A stretch of 64,000 bases of DNA from the NCBI GenBank assembly GCA_018136815.1, contig CM030939.1:3155419-3219418 (forward strand), read 5' to 3'. Positions within the stretch are counted from its first letter, which is position 1. Every line of letters begins with the position of its first letter. Positions 53,505 to 63,678 of this stretch are shown piece by piece. The notes under the pieces were generated by a model. The model did not search any database. It was not told the origin of the DNA and was given only the letters and a program-made list of their open reading frames with translations. A program made the position numbers and the translations under genes. Source of the DNA: Isochrysis galbana. Lineage: Eukaryota; Haptophyta; Isochrysidales; Isochrysidaceae.

Positions 53505-53880
53505 TAAGTTTATACTTAGTTCGCCCATGGGGGGGCACGAGCCCCCCTCTCTCTCCACTCCTCCCCTGCCATGGGGGAGGATCCGCCCACTCTCCTGGCA
53601 CGCCTGATGGCTTGCCAGGAGCACACAGCCCTGCTGACCCATTCCTCTCCCCACAGGCCCGCCTGACTCGCCCGCCCTGGCCCGTCGTGGCCTGCCCATT
53701 CCTCTGACCAGCCCCTCCTCCCCCTGGGCCCCCCTGTTCAGGACCCCCCAGCCAGCTCCAGTCGACCCGCAGGGGCTCGGAGCGACAGCGAGGGAGAGGC
53801 AGGAGGGGCCAGGGCCATGCCCCAGCCTCACCTGCCCCCTGAGCTGTGCTCCCAGGCCCTGCAGGCCATCTGGGGACCTG
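53505..53880 (+). repeat. Dispersed AAGTTTATACTT module, copy 5
   Basis: Same as copy 4 over at least 350 bp, then runs into the inverse of the 30095-30780 repeat. Confidence 0.9.
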
Positions 53881-54365
53881 AGCGAGGGGCCGCAGGCGCG
53901 CGCCATGGGCCCCCGCCGCAGGGAAGAGAGGAGGAAAAGGGAAGAGGGAGGGGAGGGGGGAGCGGCAGCTCTCCCCTCCGGCAGAAACGTGTCTTCTCGC
54001 CCCGTTTGGGTAAGAGAAGACGGGGGCGCCAGAGCCAGGAGGGAAGGGCCGCGGCTCGCCGTGGCCACTCGCACTAGCGAGGGAGATTAGCGCTTCTGGG
54101 CCCCTATCTCACGAGTGCCCCCCCCCCCCTGCGTTGCTTTTACCCGAAAGGGGTTTTCCCCCAGCGTGGACTCGAGGAGAGGACGCGCTGGGGTGCGCGG
54201 GGTCGGTGCGTGCACTGGGGGGAGGACAAATATCGAGGGGAGGGGGCGGTGCCCCCTCCCCCCGGTAGCACCCGGACACCTGGCTCGTCAGGCATGGCGG
54301 GATTCCGGGACGGAAAAGTTGTGTCCAATTAGCTAGTGGGGTTGGCTAGGATATAACATTAATTA
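53700..54365 (-). repeat. ~0.65-kb dispersed repeat (inverse of 30095-30780)
   Basis: Contains on the minus strand the same block order as 30095-30780 and ends in an AT-rich ATTAATTATTTTATTTTTTA. Confidence 0.85.
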
Positions 54366-54519
54366 TTTTATTTTTTATTATTATACCCCGCCCCAAGGCC
54401 TACTTGGGGCTGGGGCGCAAGCTCACCGCGCGACAACACAAGCTCCAAAGACGACACGACACCCGCTTAACATTAAAAAAGAAATAGGTCACCTAGTGAC
54501 ACAGAAGGAAGGCGAGAAC

Positions 54520-54705
54520 ACTCGCTGAGGACAGGTGCACCCCGCCCAGCCCAACCTCCCCAACAACCTGAGCCCCTAAGTAGAGCACCGGGGGAGATGC
54601 CGCAAGGCGGGAAGTGAGGGAGTGAGAAGGGAAGGGGCGTGGCTACGAAAGTGAACCTCAGTGCCGCGCGCGAGGCGAGAATATTAAAAGTTTTTTTTTG
54701 AGCTA
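54520..54705 (-). repeat. Dispersed ~200-bp repeat (inverse of 7880-8090)
   Basis: On the minus strand: AAAAAACTTTTAATATTCTC, GGCACTGAGGTTCACTTTCG, TAGCCACGCCCC, CTACTTAGGGGCTCAGGTTG. Confidence 0.75.
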
Positions 54706-55308
54706 CCCCTTCAGGCGAGAAAAAACAATCACGAATGCGAGGTGGAGGACATTCGGTGGCACACACCATGGCTCGGCCGCGGCTAGGGCGCTCCACACAC
54801 AAGCATACGCGCACATAGACGTACTCAGGTAAAGGTAGGTGCGGAGCGCAAAGCGCGCCGAGCAACTGTTGCAGCTAGGAATTAAGCGTCGACACGCGAG
54901 TCATAAAGGCGAGAGTCCGGAATCCGGGTGCCGCGCTCACACCGAATTCTATATTTATGGGAGAGGACGTACTGCGCAACACTGATTTGGGAATCAACTG
55001 CGAATGTGATGATCATGCCCAAAGGTTTGTGGATGTGTGCCCTGCGCTCGCGCGATGGAGGGGCGGAACATAGAGCAGAAGTGCATAGCTAATGGCCACT
55101 AGATTGAAGGCTGTGGCTTCTTGATGTGTACCATTTTGGGTCAGGTACCGGTACATGAATGGGGAGGTGCAACCTGTATATGGCAATCGGATGAAAAGTT
55201 CTAGGACCTCGTTGCAGCCCATCGTTCGAGGAGTATTGCAGGAGAAGAAAGCCGTCGAAGAGAATACATCAAACCGTGCTTCTACCCTCATTGTCCTTCT
55301 CCAGTATG
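54706..55308. other. Intergenic, no gene seen
   Basis: No frame with family likeness; it may hold the 3' UTR of the minus-strand gene at 55309. Confidence 0.4.
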
Positions 55309-57699
55309 TTAGTGCCGCCGGAAACGAGTGCGCAGCAAGCCTCGCGCGCCTAATCGGAGAGCCGTGAGAGGTGATGCTCGCACCGCCCCAATGAGCACTG
55401 AAAAGCCCGTCTTGTGTGGCATCGACGAGGCGAGGCAGGCTGCGAGCGATGGAAGCTTCATGATCGCGAGTCCCAGCTCCGCTCGGGCAGCTTGGAGGTG
55501 GGTAAGTCTCTCGAGTTTCCCCTCCGCTTTGAACGGAAGAGGATGGCAATCGCTCAACGAAGATGGCTCGTCCAAGTCATACATTAAGGGAGCCAGAGTA
55601 TTCGCTAGATCGACCACCTCGTCATCAGCCAATGAGCGCCCACCTAACGCCCAAGGCTGGCGCAACACCCGAGCGATAGTGAAAACATCCTCCACCGGAA
55701 CTCCTGGCTGGACGGCGGTGGAGTCTATACTGCCACTACCGAGCCGCCTGCCCGTGCTTTGCAGGTGTCTCATAGCACCCTCATGCAGCGTCGGCCGACA
55801 AGAATGGGGCTCGTGGCCCCACTGGGATGGTATGGGGTCCTGCCGTCCCGCAGCGAGTGCCTGCATGCTCAAAAGTCGCCGGATGCTCGCCGCAACCGCA
55901 GATGGCTCCGTTGGGTTCGTGCACAACAGCATTAGCCGCTCTCGCCGCTGCCACGCCCGCAAGGCGGCCTTGCGGTTGTTAAGCGGTCCGGCCCCATCTC
56001 CGAGTGGTGCAAGTCGATGCATCTCCGACGCTGAGATTTGCAGGAGAGGCTGCAGCAACGCAGGCCGCAAAGCCCCAAGTAGAACGCCGCGCGCATTGCG
56101 CGTTCCGCCCATCGAGGCAGGCGCTGTGTCTTCATTGGTAGTGATGCTCCCTTCAAACTCCGCAGACCAAGATTTGGCGACGATCTCTGCCGCTGCGTGC
56201 AGCCACGGAGGTCGCTTTGCGTGGTGTACGGCGTACGCGTGGTTCCGGCCAGAAGACAGCACAAGTTCTAGCCTCAAGGCGCCCGATTCGCGAATCTGGA
56301 GCCGGTCGTCGATGCCAACCACGCGGCGAAATTCCACCTTGCGCAAGGGCTCCCGTTTAAGCCAGAGCTCTTGCAAGGCTGCTGCGGTGGGCGTGCGAAC
56401 TCCGAGCAGCACTCCCGCAGCTGCCAGGATGTTCTCACCGCTGGGCCGCATCTCATAACGCAAAGATGGACTGGTGCGAGTTCTCGTGCTCGGCGAGGCT
56501 TCCGAAGGAGTACGTTGGCCTCCAGGGTGCTTGCACGTCTCTAGGTATGTCACTCCTGGCAAGTCGCTCACAATCTCCATCCACACCGCTGCCGCGCGCG
56601 CCGTCATGGCGCCACCACCGGGTGAGTAGAACTCTCTAAGTCTAGCATCGGCACTGCTCGGGAGACGCATGGGCTCGAACGCCTGTGCGTCGCGTGACCA
56701 TAGGAGCAGATTGAAGAGCTCGCGCAACGTGAGTTCCGCACAATCGGCCACCGCGGGCGCGCCCTCGCACGGTCCGACCTTCTGCTCCTGCAACGGCGGA
56801 CAGTCTCCGGCGCTCAACGCGGCTGCGGCAGCTACCACCTCGACAGAGAGAGCAAAGTTGTCGGCGGCGACCGATTGCCTGTGCCCAGAATTCCCAGAGC
56901 ACTTCCGCGTTCGGAAGATACTCATGACAGCACGCAACGCAGAGGTGGGCTGCATGGTCTCCTGTGGCAACTGGTCGTTCACAAAGTCCGTCGGCGCCGG
57001 CATACTCGGGTTGGCAAGCGCCTCGGCCCAGCCGGGTCGTGCCAATGCGCAGTCTGTAAGCACTCCGCCATATTCAACGTGTAGGACGCGCAGATACGGC
57101 CACAGCGCCGCTTTGCCGCGCGGCGACGTGCGGAGCCACATGTGACGTAGCAGCATCGCGGTGCCACGCAGGGGCCATGCAGCAGTGGGCGCGTTCAAGC
57201 GGCCCTCAGCTCCCTCGGCCTCTAAATCCGCCTCGCGTACAGCCTCTACGAGCCGCTCAAACCTCGCGATTGTGACGCCGGTCTCACGCGCAAGCGCCGG
57301 GAGGGTCTGGCCGGTCTCGCTGCACACAGCGCCGCGGAGTGCCATGTGCACTGCGCCATCTGAGCCAAGTCCAGCATCCGCGAGAGCGACGACGTGGGCG
57401 GCGAGCGAGGGAGAGAGGTGTGCAGACGGCAGCGAGCGATTTGTGCTCGGGCGCAGCGGCTCGTCCGGTTCCACACGGTAGAAGAGAGCCCTTGCGAGCC
57501 GGCAGCTAGGTGTCCCTCTCCACACGGTCCCATCAGTTAGCTTGGCGCCATCGCTCAGTGCGAGCGGCTCGAGCTCGTAGAGGCGTGAGAGCACGAAGGA
57601 GCCGCTTCCAGAGAGCGCGAGGCCGACCGCCGGCGAGAGGTGCTGCCGCTCCCCCCGCATGCTGCTCACTAGGCCGCTCGCGTCTGAGGGACGCAGCAT
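55309..57699 (-). CDS. Uncharacterised 796-aa intronless protein
   Basis: A single uninterrupted minus-strand frame from ATG at 57699 (MLRPSDASGLVSS) to a stop at 55309. I do not recognise the family. Length, codon use and absence of low-complexity runs argue that it is real. Visible features: a helix-rich N-terminal part; a Glu-rich stretch near residue 180 (ADLEAEGAEG); a Cys-containing segment (DCPPLQEQKVGPCEGA); TLRELFNLLLWSRDAQAFEP; then the most domain-like block GGGAMTARAAAVWMEIVSDL, GVTYLETCKHPGGQ and ENILAAAGVLLGVRTPTAAA; an Arg-rich RRVVGIDDRLQIRESGALRL; and a basic C-terminus (LLRTRFRRH). No TM segment or signal peptide is seen. The ATG directly follows CTCACACAG on the sense strand, so a 5' exon may exist upstream. 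It is divergent from U2AF65, with 595 bp between start codons. Confidence 0.7.
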   Translation of the reverse strand: MLRPSDASGLVSSMRGERQHLSPAVGLALSGSGSFVLSRLYELEPLALSDGAKLTDGTVWRGTPSCRLARALFYRVEPDEPLRPSTNRSLPSAHLSPSLAAHVVALADAGLGSDGAVHMALRGAVCSETGQTLPALARETGVTIARFERLVEAVREADLEAEGAEGRLNAPTAAWPLRGTAMLLRHMWLRTSPRGKAALWPYLRVLHVEYGGVLTDCALARPGWAEALANPSMPAPTDFVNDQLPQETMQPTSALRAVMSIFRTRKCSGNSGHRQSVAADNFALSVEVVAAAAALSAGDCPPLQEQKVGPCEGAPAVADCAELTLRELFNLLLWSRDAQAFEPMRLPSSADARLREFYSPGGGAMTARAAAVWMEIVSDLPGVTYLETCKHPGGQRTPSEASPSTRTRTSPSLRYEMRPSGENILAAAGVLLGVRTPTAAALQELWLKREPLRKVEFRRVVGIDDRLQIRESGALRLELVLSSGRNHAYAVHHAKRPPWLHAAAEIVAKSWSAEFEGSITTNEDTAPASMGGTRNARGVLLGALRPALLQPLLQISASEMHRLAPLGDGAGPLNNRKAALRAWQRRERLMLLCTNPTEPSAVAASIRRLLSMQALAAGRQDPIPSQWGHEPHSCRPTLHEGAMRHLQSTGRRLGSGSIDSTAVQPGVPVEDVFTIARVLRQPWALGGRSLADDEVVDLANTLAPLMYDLDEPSSLSDCHPLPFKAEGKLERLTHLQAARAELGLAIMKLPSLAACLASSMPHKTGFSVLIGAVRASPLTALRLGARGLLRTRFRRH

Positions 57700-58294
57700 C
57701 TGTGTGAGAGCGTACTGTTGGCGCAGCCACCTTCCCACTCTTTGCCTTTGCCCGGGTAAGATAGAGGCCAGGGAGGGAGGGAGCGGGAGGGAACGGGAGG
57801 GAGAGAGGAAGCGAACGAAGCAGGGAGGCAGGCAGGGAGGGAGGGAGAGGAAGTGTGTGCGGCGGTGTCACGCACGGGCGCCGCGCGGCATCGAGCGGAA
57901 AGAGGCTGGAGAAGGGCGGGGGGGAGACGCTTCCCGCCTCCCGCCCAACTACACTTAAAAGACCACTGAGTCGCTCTCGCAAGAGGTCTTCTGTCTCCCT
58001 TCCTCCCTCGGCCCCCCCCCCGGTATCCCCAGACGGGCCACGCCAGGGCGGCAGGCTCTCTCCCCCTCCTCCTCCCCCCCCGCGCGTGCCCCCCCCCCCT
58101 CCCAGGGCTTCCCTCCCTCGCCCCCCCCCCCCCCCCCCCCCCCACTTCCCCCCGCCGTCGCTCCTCGCCGCGCTGCCAAACCCCTTCCCCCTCGCTTCTT
58201 GCCCCCCACCCACCCCCCCTTCCCTCCCGCCCACCACCCCCACCACCAACCACACACAGACGCACGCACGCACATCTCATCTGCTCCTCGTGCT
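57700..58294. promoter_or_regulatory. Shared divergent promoter region, purine/pyrimidine tracts
   Basis: Lies between two divergent start codons. It has GGGA-rich sequence at 57768-57850 and long C runs at 58075-58145 and 58200-58220. No TATA box is evident. Probably a bidirectional promoter; this is inferred from layout only. Confidence 0.45.
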
Positions 58295-60940
58295 ATGAGC
58301 GAGTCCGCGCCGCCACCGCCGCCAATCGATGACGAGCGGCGCCGCAGCAGCTCACGCAGAGACCGCTCCCGTGAGCGCTCCCGCGACCGCGACCACGACC
58401 GGCGAGACAGGGACTATGACAGGCGAGAGAGGGACTACGACCGGTGCGCGCTAGCCTGCAATCGTAACGACCTTCACATCACCGTGCGCCGCCAAAGCTC
58501 TTCACGACCCAAAGGGAGGGGGAGGGGGAGTCACAATGCGCGCCTGTGCTGGCGCGAGCGGCGAGCGGTCGCTCGGCGCCTCGCGGGAGAGAGTCTCATT
58601 TCAGCCGGCATCTCCCCTCATTGGTCCGCATAGGTATGACCGGGGTCGGCGAGGCGACTCGCGTGATCGCTACGAACGCCGCCGTGATGATGACCGTCGC
58701 GGTGGCGCTGAGCGCGGAGACTTCCGCCGCAGCTGTGAGCATCCTCTGCGCCCACCTCCTAGCACCGTATGGCTTGTATAATGGTCTCGAGTCAGATGCT
58801 AGACGGCCCAGCGCACCCATATATCTGGCTCCATCTCACATGGAGAGCTCATGAGACTGACTTACCTCCTCTGCAACCCCCCGGACCTCAGCGGACAGCC
58901 GCCGCTCGCGTGATGCAGACGATTCGCCGGAGCGTGAACGGCCTCGGCGGCGACGTGGGTGGGATGATAAGGGCTCCAACCCGGAGAATGCCGCACTACT
59001 TATGCAGCAACAAGCCGCCTTCGCAAACATGCACACGGTGCCCACCACGGCGCTCGCGGGTTCGAAGAAGCAGCGTGAGCTCTACATTGGAAACCTCCCG
59101 CCGACTGCAACGGAGCCCATGCTCAAGGTGAATGTTCAACGGTCGGGCTTGGACCCGGACGTCTGTTCGGGATAAGTGCCTGTATCGGCGAATGCCATGT
59201 GTGGGTGTGGTAGCAAGGGCTGCAGCCCTTGCGCATGTACGACGAGTTTATCCCCCCCCCCAACTACTACTCAGGAACTTTTCGCCCACCTGGTTTCCGC
59301 CTGCGAAGGTTTCAACCCTGTGCTTGGGCCCCCAGTTCTTAACGCGCAGATGGCTGGTGGAGGGCAGTTTGCGTTCGTCGAGTTTCGTGACGAACAGCTT
59401 GCCGAAACAGCCATGCTGTTCAACGGCATCGATCTGGCTGGACGGCAGCTCAAAATTGGGCACCCCAACGGTGAGTTGTGATACGCTTGCGGCGAGAGTG
59501 GGCGAAGGCCTCTCGCTTCACCAACTTTCAAGCAGATTCAGAGTTTATGTGGTCTCCTAGCGCCACCTTCACATCGCAAGTGCGGTTCACTGGGCTTTCT
59601 CTCTGGCCTGAGCTGTCTTGCGCTCGTTGTGCACGCAGGCTACTTGCCTCCTGCCCAACCTGTGATCATGCTGAAACCGCCTCCTGAACTGCTCGCAAAG
59701 TTCGGCATCACGCCAGGAGGAGGTCCAGTGGAGAGGGCTCCTGGAGTGACGCAGGTGAGCGAGGCAACCGGCGTGGCGCATGTGGTGCGCCACGTGTCGC
59801 ACTCGGGAGGCTTGCTGGCAGTGCCATCGAGAGCTTTTCCTGCCCTCTGCCTCTCGTTCTTGCTCGGATACCGTGCTGTTTTTCTCCCTGGCCTTTGCAA
59901 CATCGAACCATCCCCCACATCTTCACACCATAGGAAACGAAGAAGCAGCGCGAGCTCTACATAGGCAATCTCGCTGTCGGCATGGTCACTCCACCCATGC
60001 TTAAGGAACTCTTCACGGAACCCCTGAAGACGGTTTCGACGAATGGTCTTCCGCCTGTGCTGGAGGCGCGCGTCGATGCAAACGGCAAGGTGGGAATGTG
60101 TCATGCAACCTCCTCGGCCGTAGGCCGAGATGCTCGAGTCACTCCGCCATAGCACAGCTTGAGCATGCACAGGGGCGCGTGACACAGGGGCGCGCGACTC
60201 CCCGTGCCAATCTGACCTACGTGCGCGCCCTCCCTCTGTCCTCATCTAGTTCGCCTTTGTTGAGTTCTCATCGGAAGCCCTCTGCACGACGGCACTTGAG
60301 CTTTTCAATGGCATGAGCTTGTGCGGGCGGGAGATGAAAATTGCGCGCCCATCGGGGTATGTGGCTCCCATTGGGGGGGCCGTTGGCATCCCAGGGCTTG
60401 TACCCACTCCTCCACCCGGTCTGCCTCCCGGCTCTTCCCCGCTTGGGCTACCACCGGGCATTCCGCCCTCTACCTCTCCGGGTAGCGGCGCGTTGGGTTC
60501 GATGGCGGCGCTCGGCGCTCGCGCTGCTGCCGAACGGCCAGTTCCTACGCGCGAGATCTGCCTCGACAACTTGCTGACCCCCGCCGTGCTCGCCGATGAT
60601 GCCGAGTTTGCCGATTGCGTCGAGGACATTAAGGGTGCCGTCGAAGAGCATGGGAAAGTCGCCGTTTTCCGATGCCCAAAGCAGGTACGCCAGCAGGTCG
60701 TACCCGGACGCTGTCCTGCGTTTGCTCGGCTTACCAACGTCTCTCTGTCCTTCCCCCCACGCCCGTAAACCCCTCCTGGTTACATTACGTTGGTAGGGCG
60801 AGATTGACGCTGGCAAATGCTTCGTTCGATACGAGCAGATCGCCTCGGCGGTTCGAGCATTCGAGGCATTGAATGGGCGCGATTTCGACGGCAACACAGT
60901 GAAGGCTACCTTTCTACCTCAAGGTACCATCCAGGGCTGA
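58295..60940 (+). CDS. U2AF large subunit (U2AF65) splicing factor
   Basis: Exons: 58295-58443, 58634-58734, 58892-59127, 59275-59470, 59639-59754, 59934-60089, 60250-60684, 60797-60940; about 510 aa. U2AF65 binds the polypyrimidine tract and recruits U2 snRNP. Residues ~15-110 are an Arg/Ser/Asp-rich RS domain (RRSSSRRDRSRERSRDRD, RDDDRRGG). RRM1 (~145-228) has RELYIGNLPP and QFAFVEFRDEQLAETAM; RRM2 (~271-352) has RELYIGNLAVGMV and FAFVEFSSEALCTTALEL. A Pro/Gly linker (GLPPGSSPLGLPPG) leads to the UHM (~415-508): REICLDNLLTPAVL, DIKGAVEEHGKVAVFRCP, KCFVRYEQIASAVRAFEAL. KKQRELYIGNL occurs word for word at the start of both RRM1 and RRM2. Introns are of mixed phase. The order RS-RRM1-RRM2-UHM and the length fit the family well. 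Confidence 0.9.
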
Positions 60941-61604
60941 GCTTGCCGTTATAGATGCGGAGCTCCATTTCACCGCACATGGTCTACAAGAAAGATAGCA
61001 TCGACCCGGGTATTTCGATTTACCCTTAATGTGGAATGGGCGCGCGCACGCTCAGCGGAACGGGCACAGGGGAAGTGCAATTAACGACTACGCGGGACGG
61101 CCGCCTTGTCATCTGCGTTGGTGCAATGGCGTAAAGAGTCCATTGGGGTGGATCTACTTGCGTGCTGGGCCTTGTGCTTTACTTGCATGCTGGGCCTTGT
61201 GCCGAGGAATGGGATGAAACTCTCGTGTTCGACCCTCAGACATCGCACGCAACGCAATCGAAGGGCAATGTGCCGGGAATGGGCAGTCTTGGACCATACT
61301 TACGCGGCGTGCACAACAAGTAAGCTCGGTGGTGGAGTAAGGGCGGGCTGGTGATTCAGATAGGTGTGTGGGTGACTACGTCAGCGACGACTTATCACTC
61401 CGCCTGACCAGGTCCCTTGCACGCCTTACGCACTTGTAACGCACATGTGTGAGGTTGGGGTGAGACGTGTGAATGAGACCGACCGAAGAAATTTGTTCGG
61501 TTGGCGGGCATCGGGAGGAGGCACGCGGAGTGTGTGGTGCAAATACATAGCTCGAGGTGGTTGGGAGTGGTATGTCCGAGGATCCCTTTGTGCCGCACCA
61601 TGGC
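60941..61604. other. Intergenic, no gene seen
   Basis: Short frames only. GTGCTGGGCCTTGTGCTTTA and GCTGGGCCTTGTG at 61160-61201 form a brief direct repeat. Confidence 0.45.
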
Positions 61605-61799
61605 TTACCGTCGTTTGGCGTGCTTGGGCTTCAGCCTAAGGTGCTCTAGCTCACAAGTAAAGAGGCCGACTGACGGAACCGCCTGCAATACGATACATAC
61701 GTATTTAGTAGTAGCGCAGCGTCCCCCCACCCCACCCCCGGCTTTAGCGAGGCGGCAAGGTTTCTTGTTTCTTGCGCGCTCCCCACATGAACTAGTACG

Positions 61800-62390
61800 A
61801 GCAGCCGAGCCGGTGGACATAGAGACAAGGTCGTTCCAGGTGGTCGGTAGGGCGAGATAGGTGAGGGGACGTTCTTGACGCAGGCCGTTCATGTAGGCGT
61901 TGGGCACGTCGGCTTTGGCCAGGTCGTGATCGCGGACGGCGGCGTCGGCGAGCGTGGCCTTGATGCACAGGTCGTCGGCCATGGAGGAGAAGGTAACGAT
62001 GTGGCTCGTGGACGGGTCGCCGGCACGTTCGAGGAGGACGCGTTGTCGGCCGCCGTCGGCGCAGTGGCGGGACTTGAAGGGGTTGCGCGCGTCGAGCTCG
62101 CCGGTGGCGGGGTCGACTTTGATTTTGCGAGCCGTGACGACGGGGGAGATGGGGAGGCCGCGCTCGCGAGGAATGGCGACGGGGACGAGACGGTTTCCGG
62201 GGAAGGCGAGGATGGCGTGGAGCGCTTTCTCGTCTGCTTGGAGCCAGGCGTCGCGCTGGGGGGACGCTAGCACTTCGCGGGCGGTGGCGGGGACGGTGTA
62301 TCGGGCGGGGCCGGAGGGGGTGTTGACGTCGACGACCTCTTGCGTGGCTTTGAGACAGGTGGGCTCAAGCGGCCCTCCGCCGACACAACC
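61800..62390 (-). pseudogene. Ty1/copia reverse transcriptase fragment
   Basis: The minus-strand frame reads SPQRDAWLQADEKALHAILA, then a spaced VTARKIKVDPATGELDARNP, HIVTFSSMADDLCIKATLAD, and HDLAKADVPNAYMNGLRQER. This is the order of the copia RVT_2 start: W-x-x-A-x-x-x-E, K-x-K-x-D-x-x-G-x, and D(V/I)-x-x-A-(F/Y)-L/M-x-G. The YVDD catalytic box and flanking integrase are missing, and the frame passes into non-coding sequence, so it is a relic. Confidence 0.75.
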
Positions 62391-62690
62391 CCCTCTGGAC
62401 GAACGAGAGGTTTGCGCGCAACACCTTTCGACTGTGCAACGACCGAGTCGAGCTGCAGTGGCTTGACGAGGGCGCGCGCGCACGACGCCCCCTCCGCCTC
62501 GGACGACACAACCCCCTCTGGACGAACGAGAGGTTTGCGCGCAACACCTTTCGACTGTGCAACGACCGAGTCGAGCTGCAGTGGCTTGAGCTCGACAAGG
62601 GCGCGCGCGCGCGCGACGACGCCCCCTCCGCCTCGGACGACACAACCCCCTCTGGGCGAACGAGAGGTTGCGCGCAGCACGTCTCGGGAG
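62385..62690. repeat. Tandem repeat, ~122-bp period, 2.5 units
   Basis: ACAACCCCCTCTGGACGAAC recurs at 62387, 62508 and (with GGGCGAAC) 62641, each followed by GAGAGGTTTGCGCGCAACAC in the first two units. It sits at the 5' side of the copia relic. Confidence 0.9.
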
Positions 62691-62945
62691 GCTGCGTGGG
62701 CGGAGGTGGAGACGGAGGGAACGTTGGAGGCGGCGGAGACGGTGGAGGAGAAGGCGGTGGCGGCGAGGGAGGCTGCGTGGGCGGAGGTGGAGATGGAGGG
62801 GGCAAGGGGGGTGGAGGAGATGGTGGAGGAGGAGACGGCGGTGACCAAGGCGGCGTCACGGGCGGAGGCGGAAACGGAGGAGGCGGCAACAAGGGAGGTG
62901 GCGGTGACGGGGGAGGAGAAGGCGGCGGCGGAGACGGAGGAAAAG
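62690..62945 (+). repeat. GGAGGN-type simple repeat
   Basis: Purine-rich GGAGGC/GGAGAC units that give Gly-rich or Pro-rich frames on both strands. It ends at the second gap. Confidence 0.8.
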
Positions 62946-62980
62946 ACTAATGGAACGAAGGGGAGAGCCGGGCGTCGGAT

Positions 62981-63080
62981 NNNNNNNNNNNNNNNNNNNN
63001 NNNNNNNNNNNNNNNNNNNNNNNNNNNNNNNNNNNNNNNNNNNNNNNNNNNNNNNNNNNNNNNNNNNNNNNNNNNNNNNN
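62981..63080. other. Assembly gap (100 N)
   Basis: Exactly 100 N, probably a placeholder placed next to simple repeats that break assembly. Confidence 0.99.
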
Positions 63081-63241
63081 ACGCTCAACGCTCAACGGCA
63101 AGATTTCCTCTGTCGTGAAGACATCTCGTTGCGATCTGTATCCAAAGTGATCGCCGTGGTCGCACGACATGACGCTCCCCTTCGGACTCTCCGCTACGTG
63201 GGAAGTTACAAGGGAGACACGCTCCGGCCGTCGCTGCGGAG

Positions 63242-63670
63242 TAGGGCCTGGTAAAGGTTTTGTGCCCGAACCCCCAAAGTTTCGTGCAAAAGTTTTGCAA
63301 ACGTTTTGCGGCAAAAAGTGTCAAAATTGCACGCGTCACGCGTCCCCCTCAAGGTATTTTTAGCAACTATTAGTAAACTGATAGGGTCATGGAGCGCGCG
63401 CCGCCTCCGCCTCCCTCTCCCTCCCCCGCTGCCGCGGCCCTCGCCGCGCTGGACGAACGTACTGATGGAGACACCGCTGTCGCCGAGGCGACCGCGCCAA
63501 GACGACCCAGTACTGCTACATACTGGTCTTCCCGACATTAAATGTTTCGCGATGTTTTGCGTATGTTTCGCGTTCGCGCCATTTACCCCCCGATGTTTCG
63601 CGAAAGTTTTTTCCCGCCGAAACCCCCCAAAGTTTCGTAAAAAGTTTCGCGAAACCCTTACCAGGCCCTA
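63242..63670. mobile_element. hAT-type MITE (429 bp) with perfect TIRs and 8-bp duplication
   Basis: The left end TAGGGCCTGGTAAAGGTTTT and the right end on the minus strand TAGGGCCTGGTAAGGGTTTC are near-perfect inverted repeats. Flanks are CTGCGGAG on both sides (63234-63241, 63671-63678). Subterminal AAAGTTTCG/GTTTCGCG words repeat inside both ends. The centre carries the hairpin-ATG module and a short Pro/Ala-rich frame. The same terminal sequence occurs at 22220, next to a hAT transposase fragment, a plausible autonomous relative. Confidence 0.92.
63364..63400 (+). repeat. Hairpin-ATG module, copy 3 (inside the MITE)
   Basis: CAACTATTAGTAAACTGATA then GGGTCATGGAGCGCGCGCC. CTATTAGT pairs with ACTGATAG around AA, with one G-T pair. 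Confidence 0.6.
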
Positions 63671-63678
63671 CTGCGGAG

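Noticed and set aside
51799-54074. Collagen-like Gly/Pro open frames (also 16254-17227 and 29401-30897)
   Set aside because: All are translations of dispersed GC-rich repeats and change frame between copies.
62365-62950. Pro-rich (minus) and Gly-rich (plus) frames, cell-wall-protein-like
   Set aside because: Simple GGAGGN repeat read on both strands, next to a copia relic and a gap.
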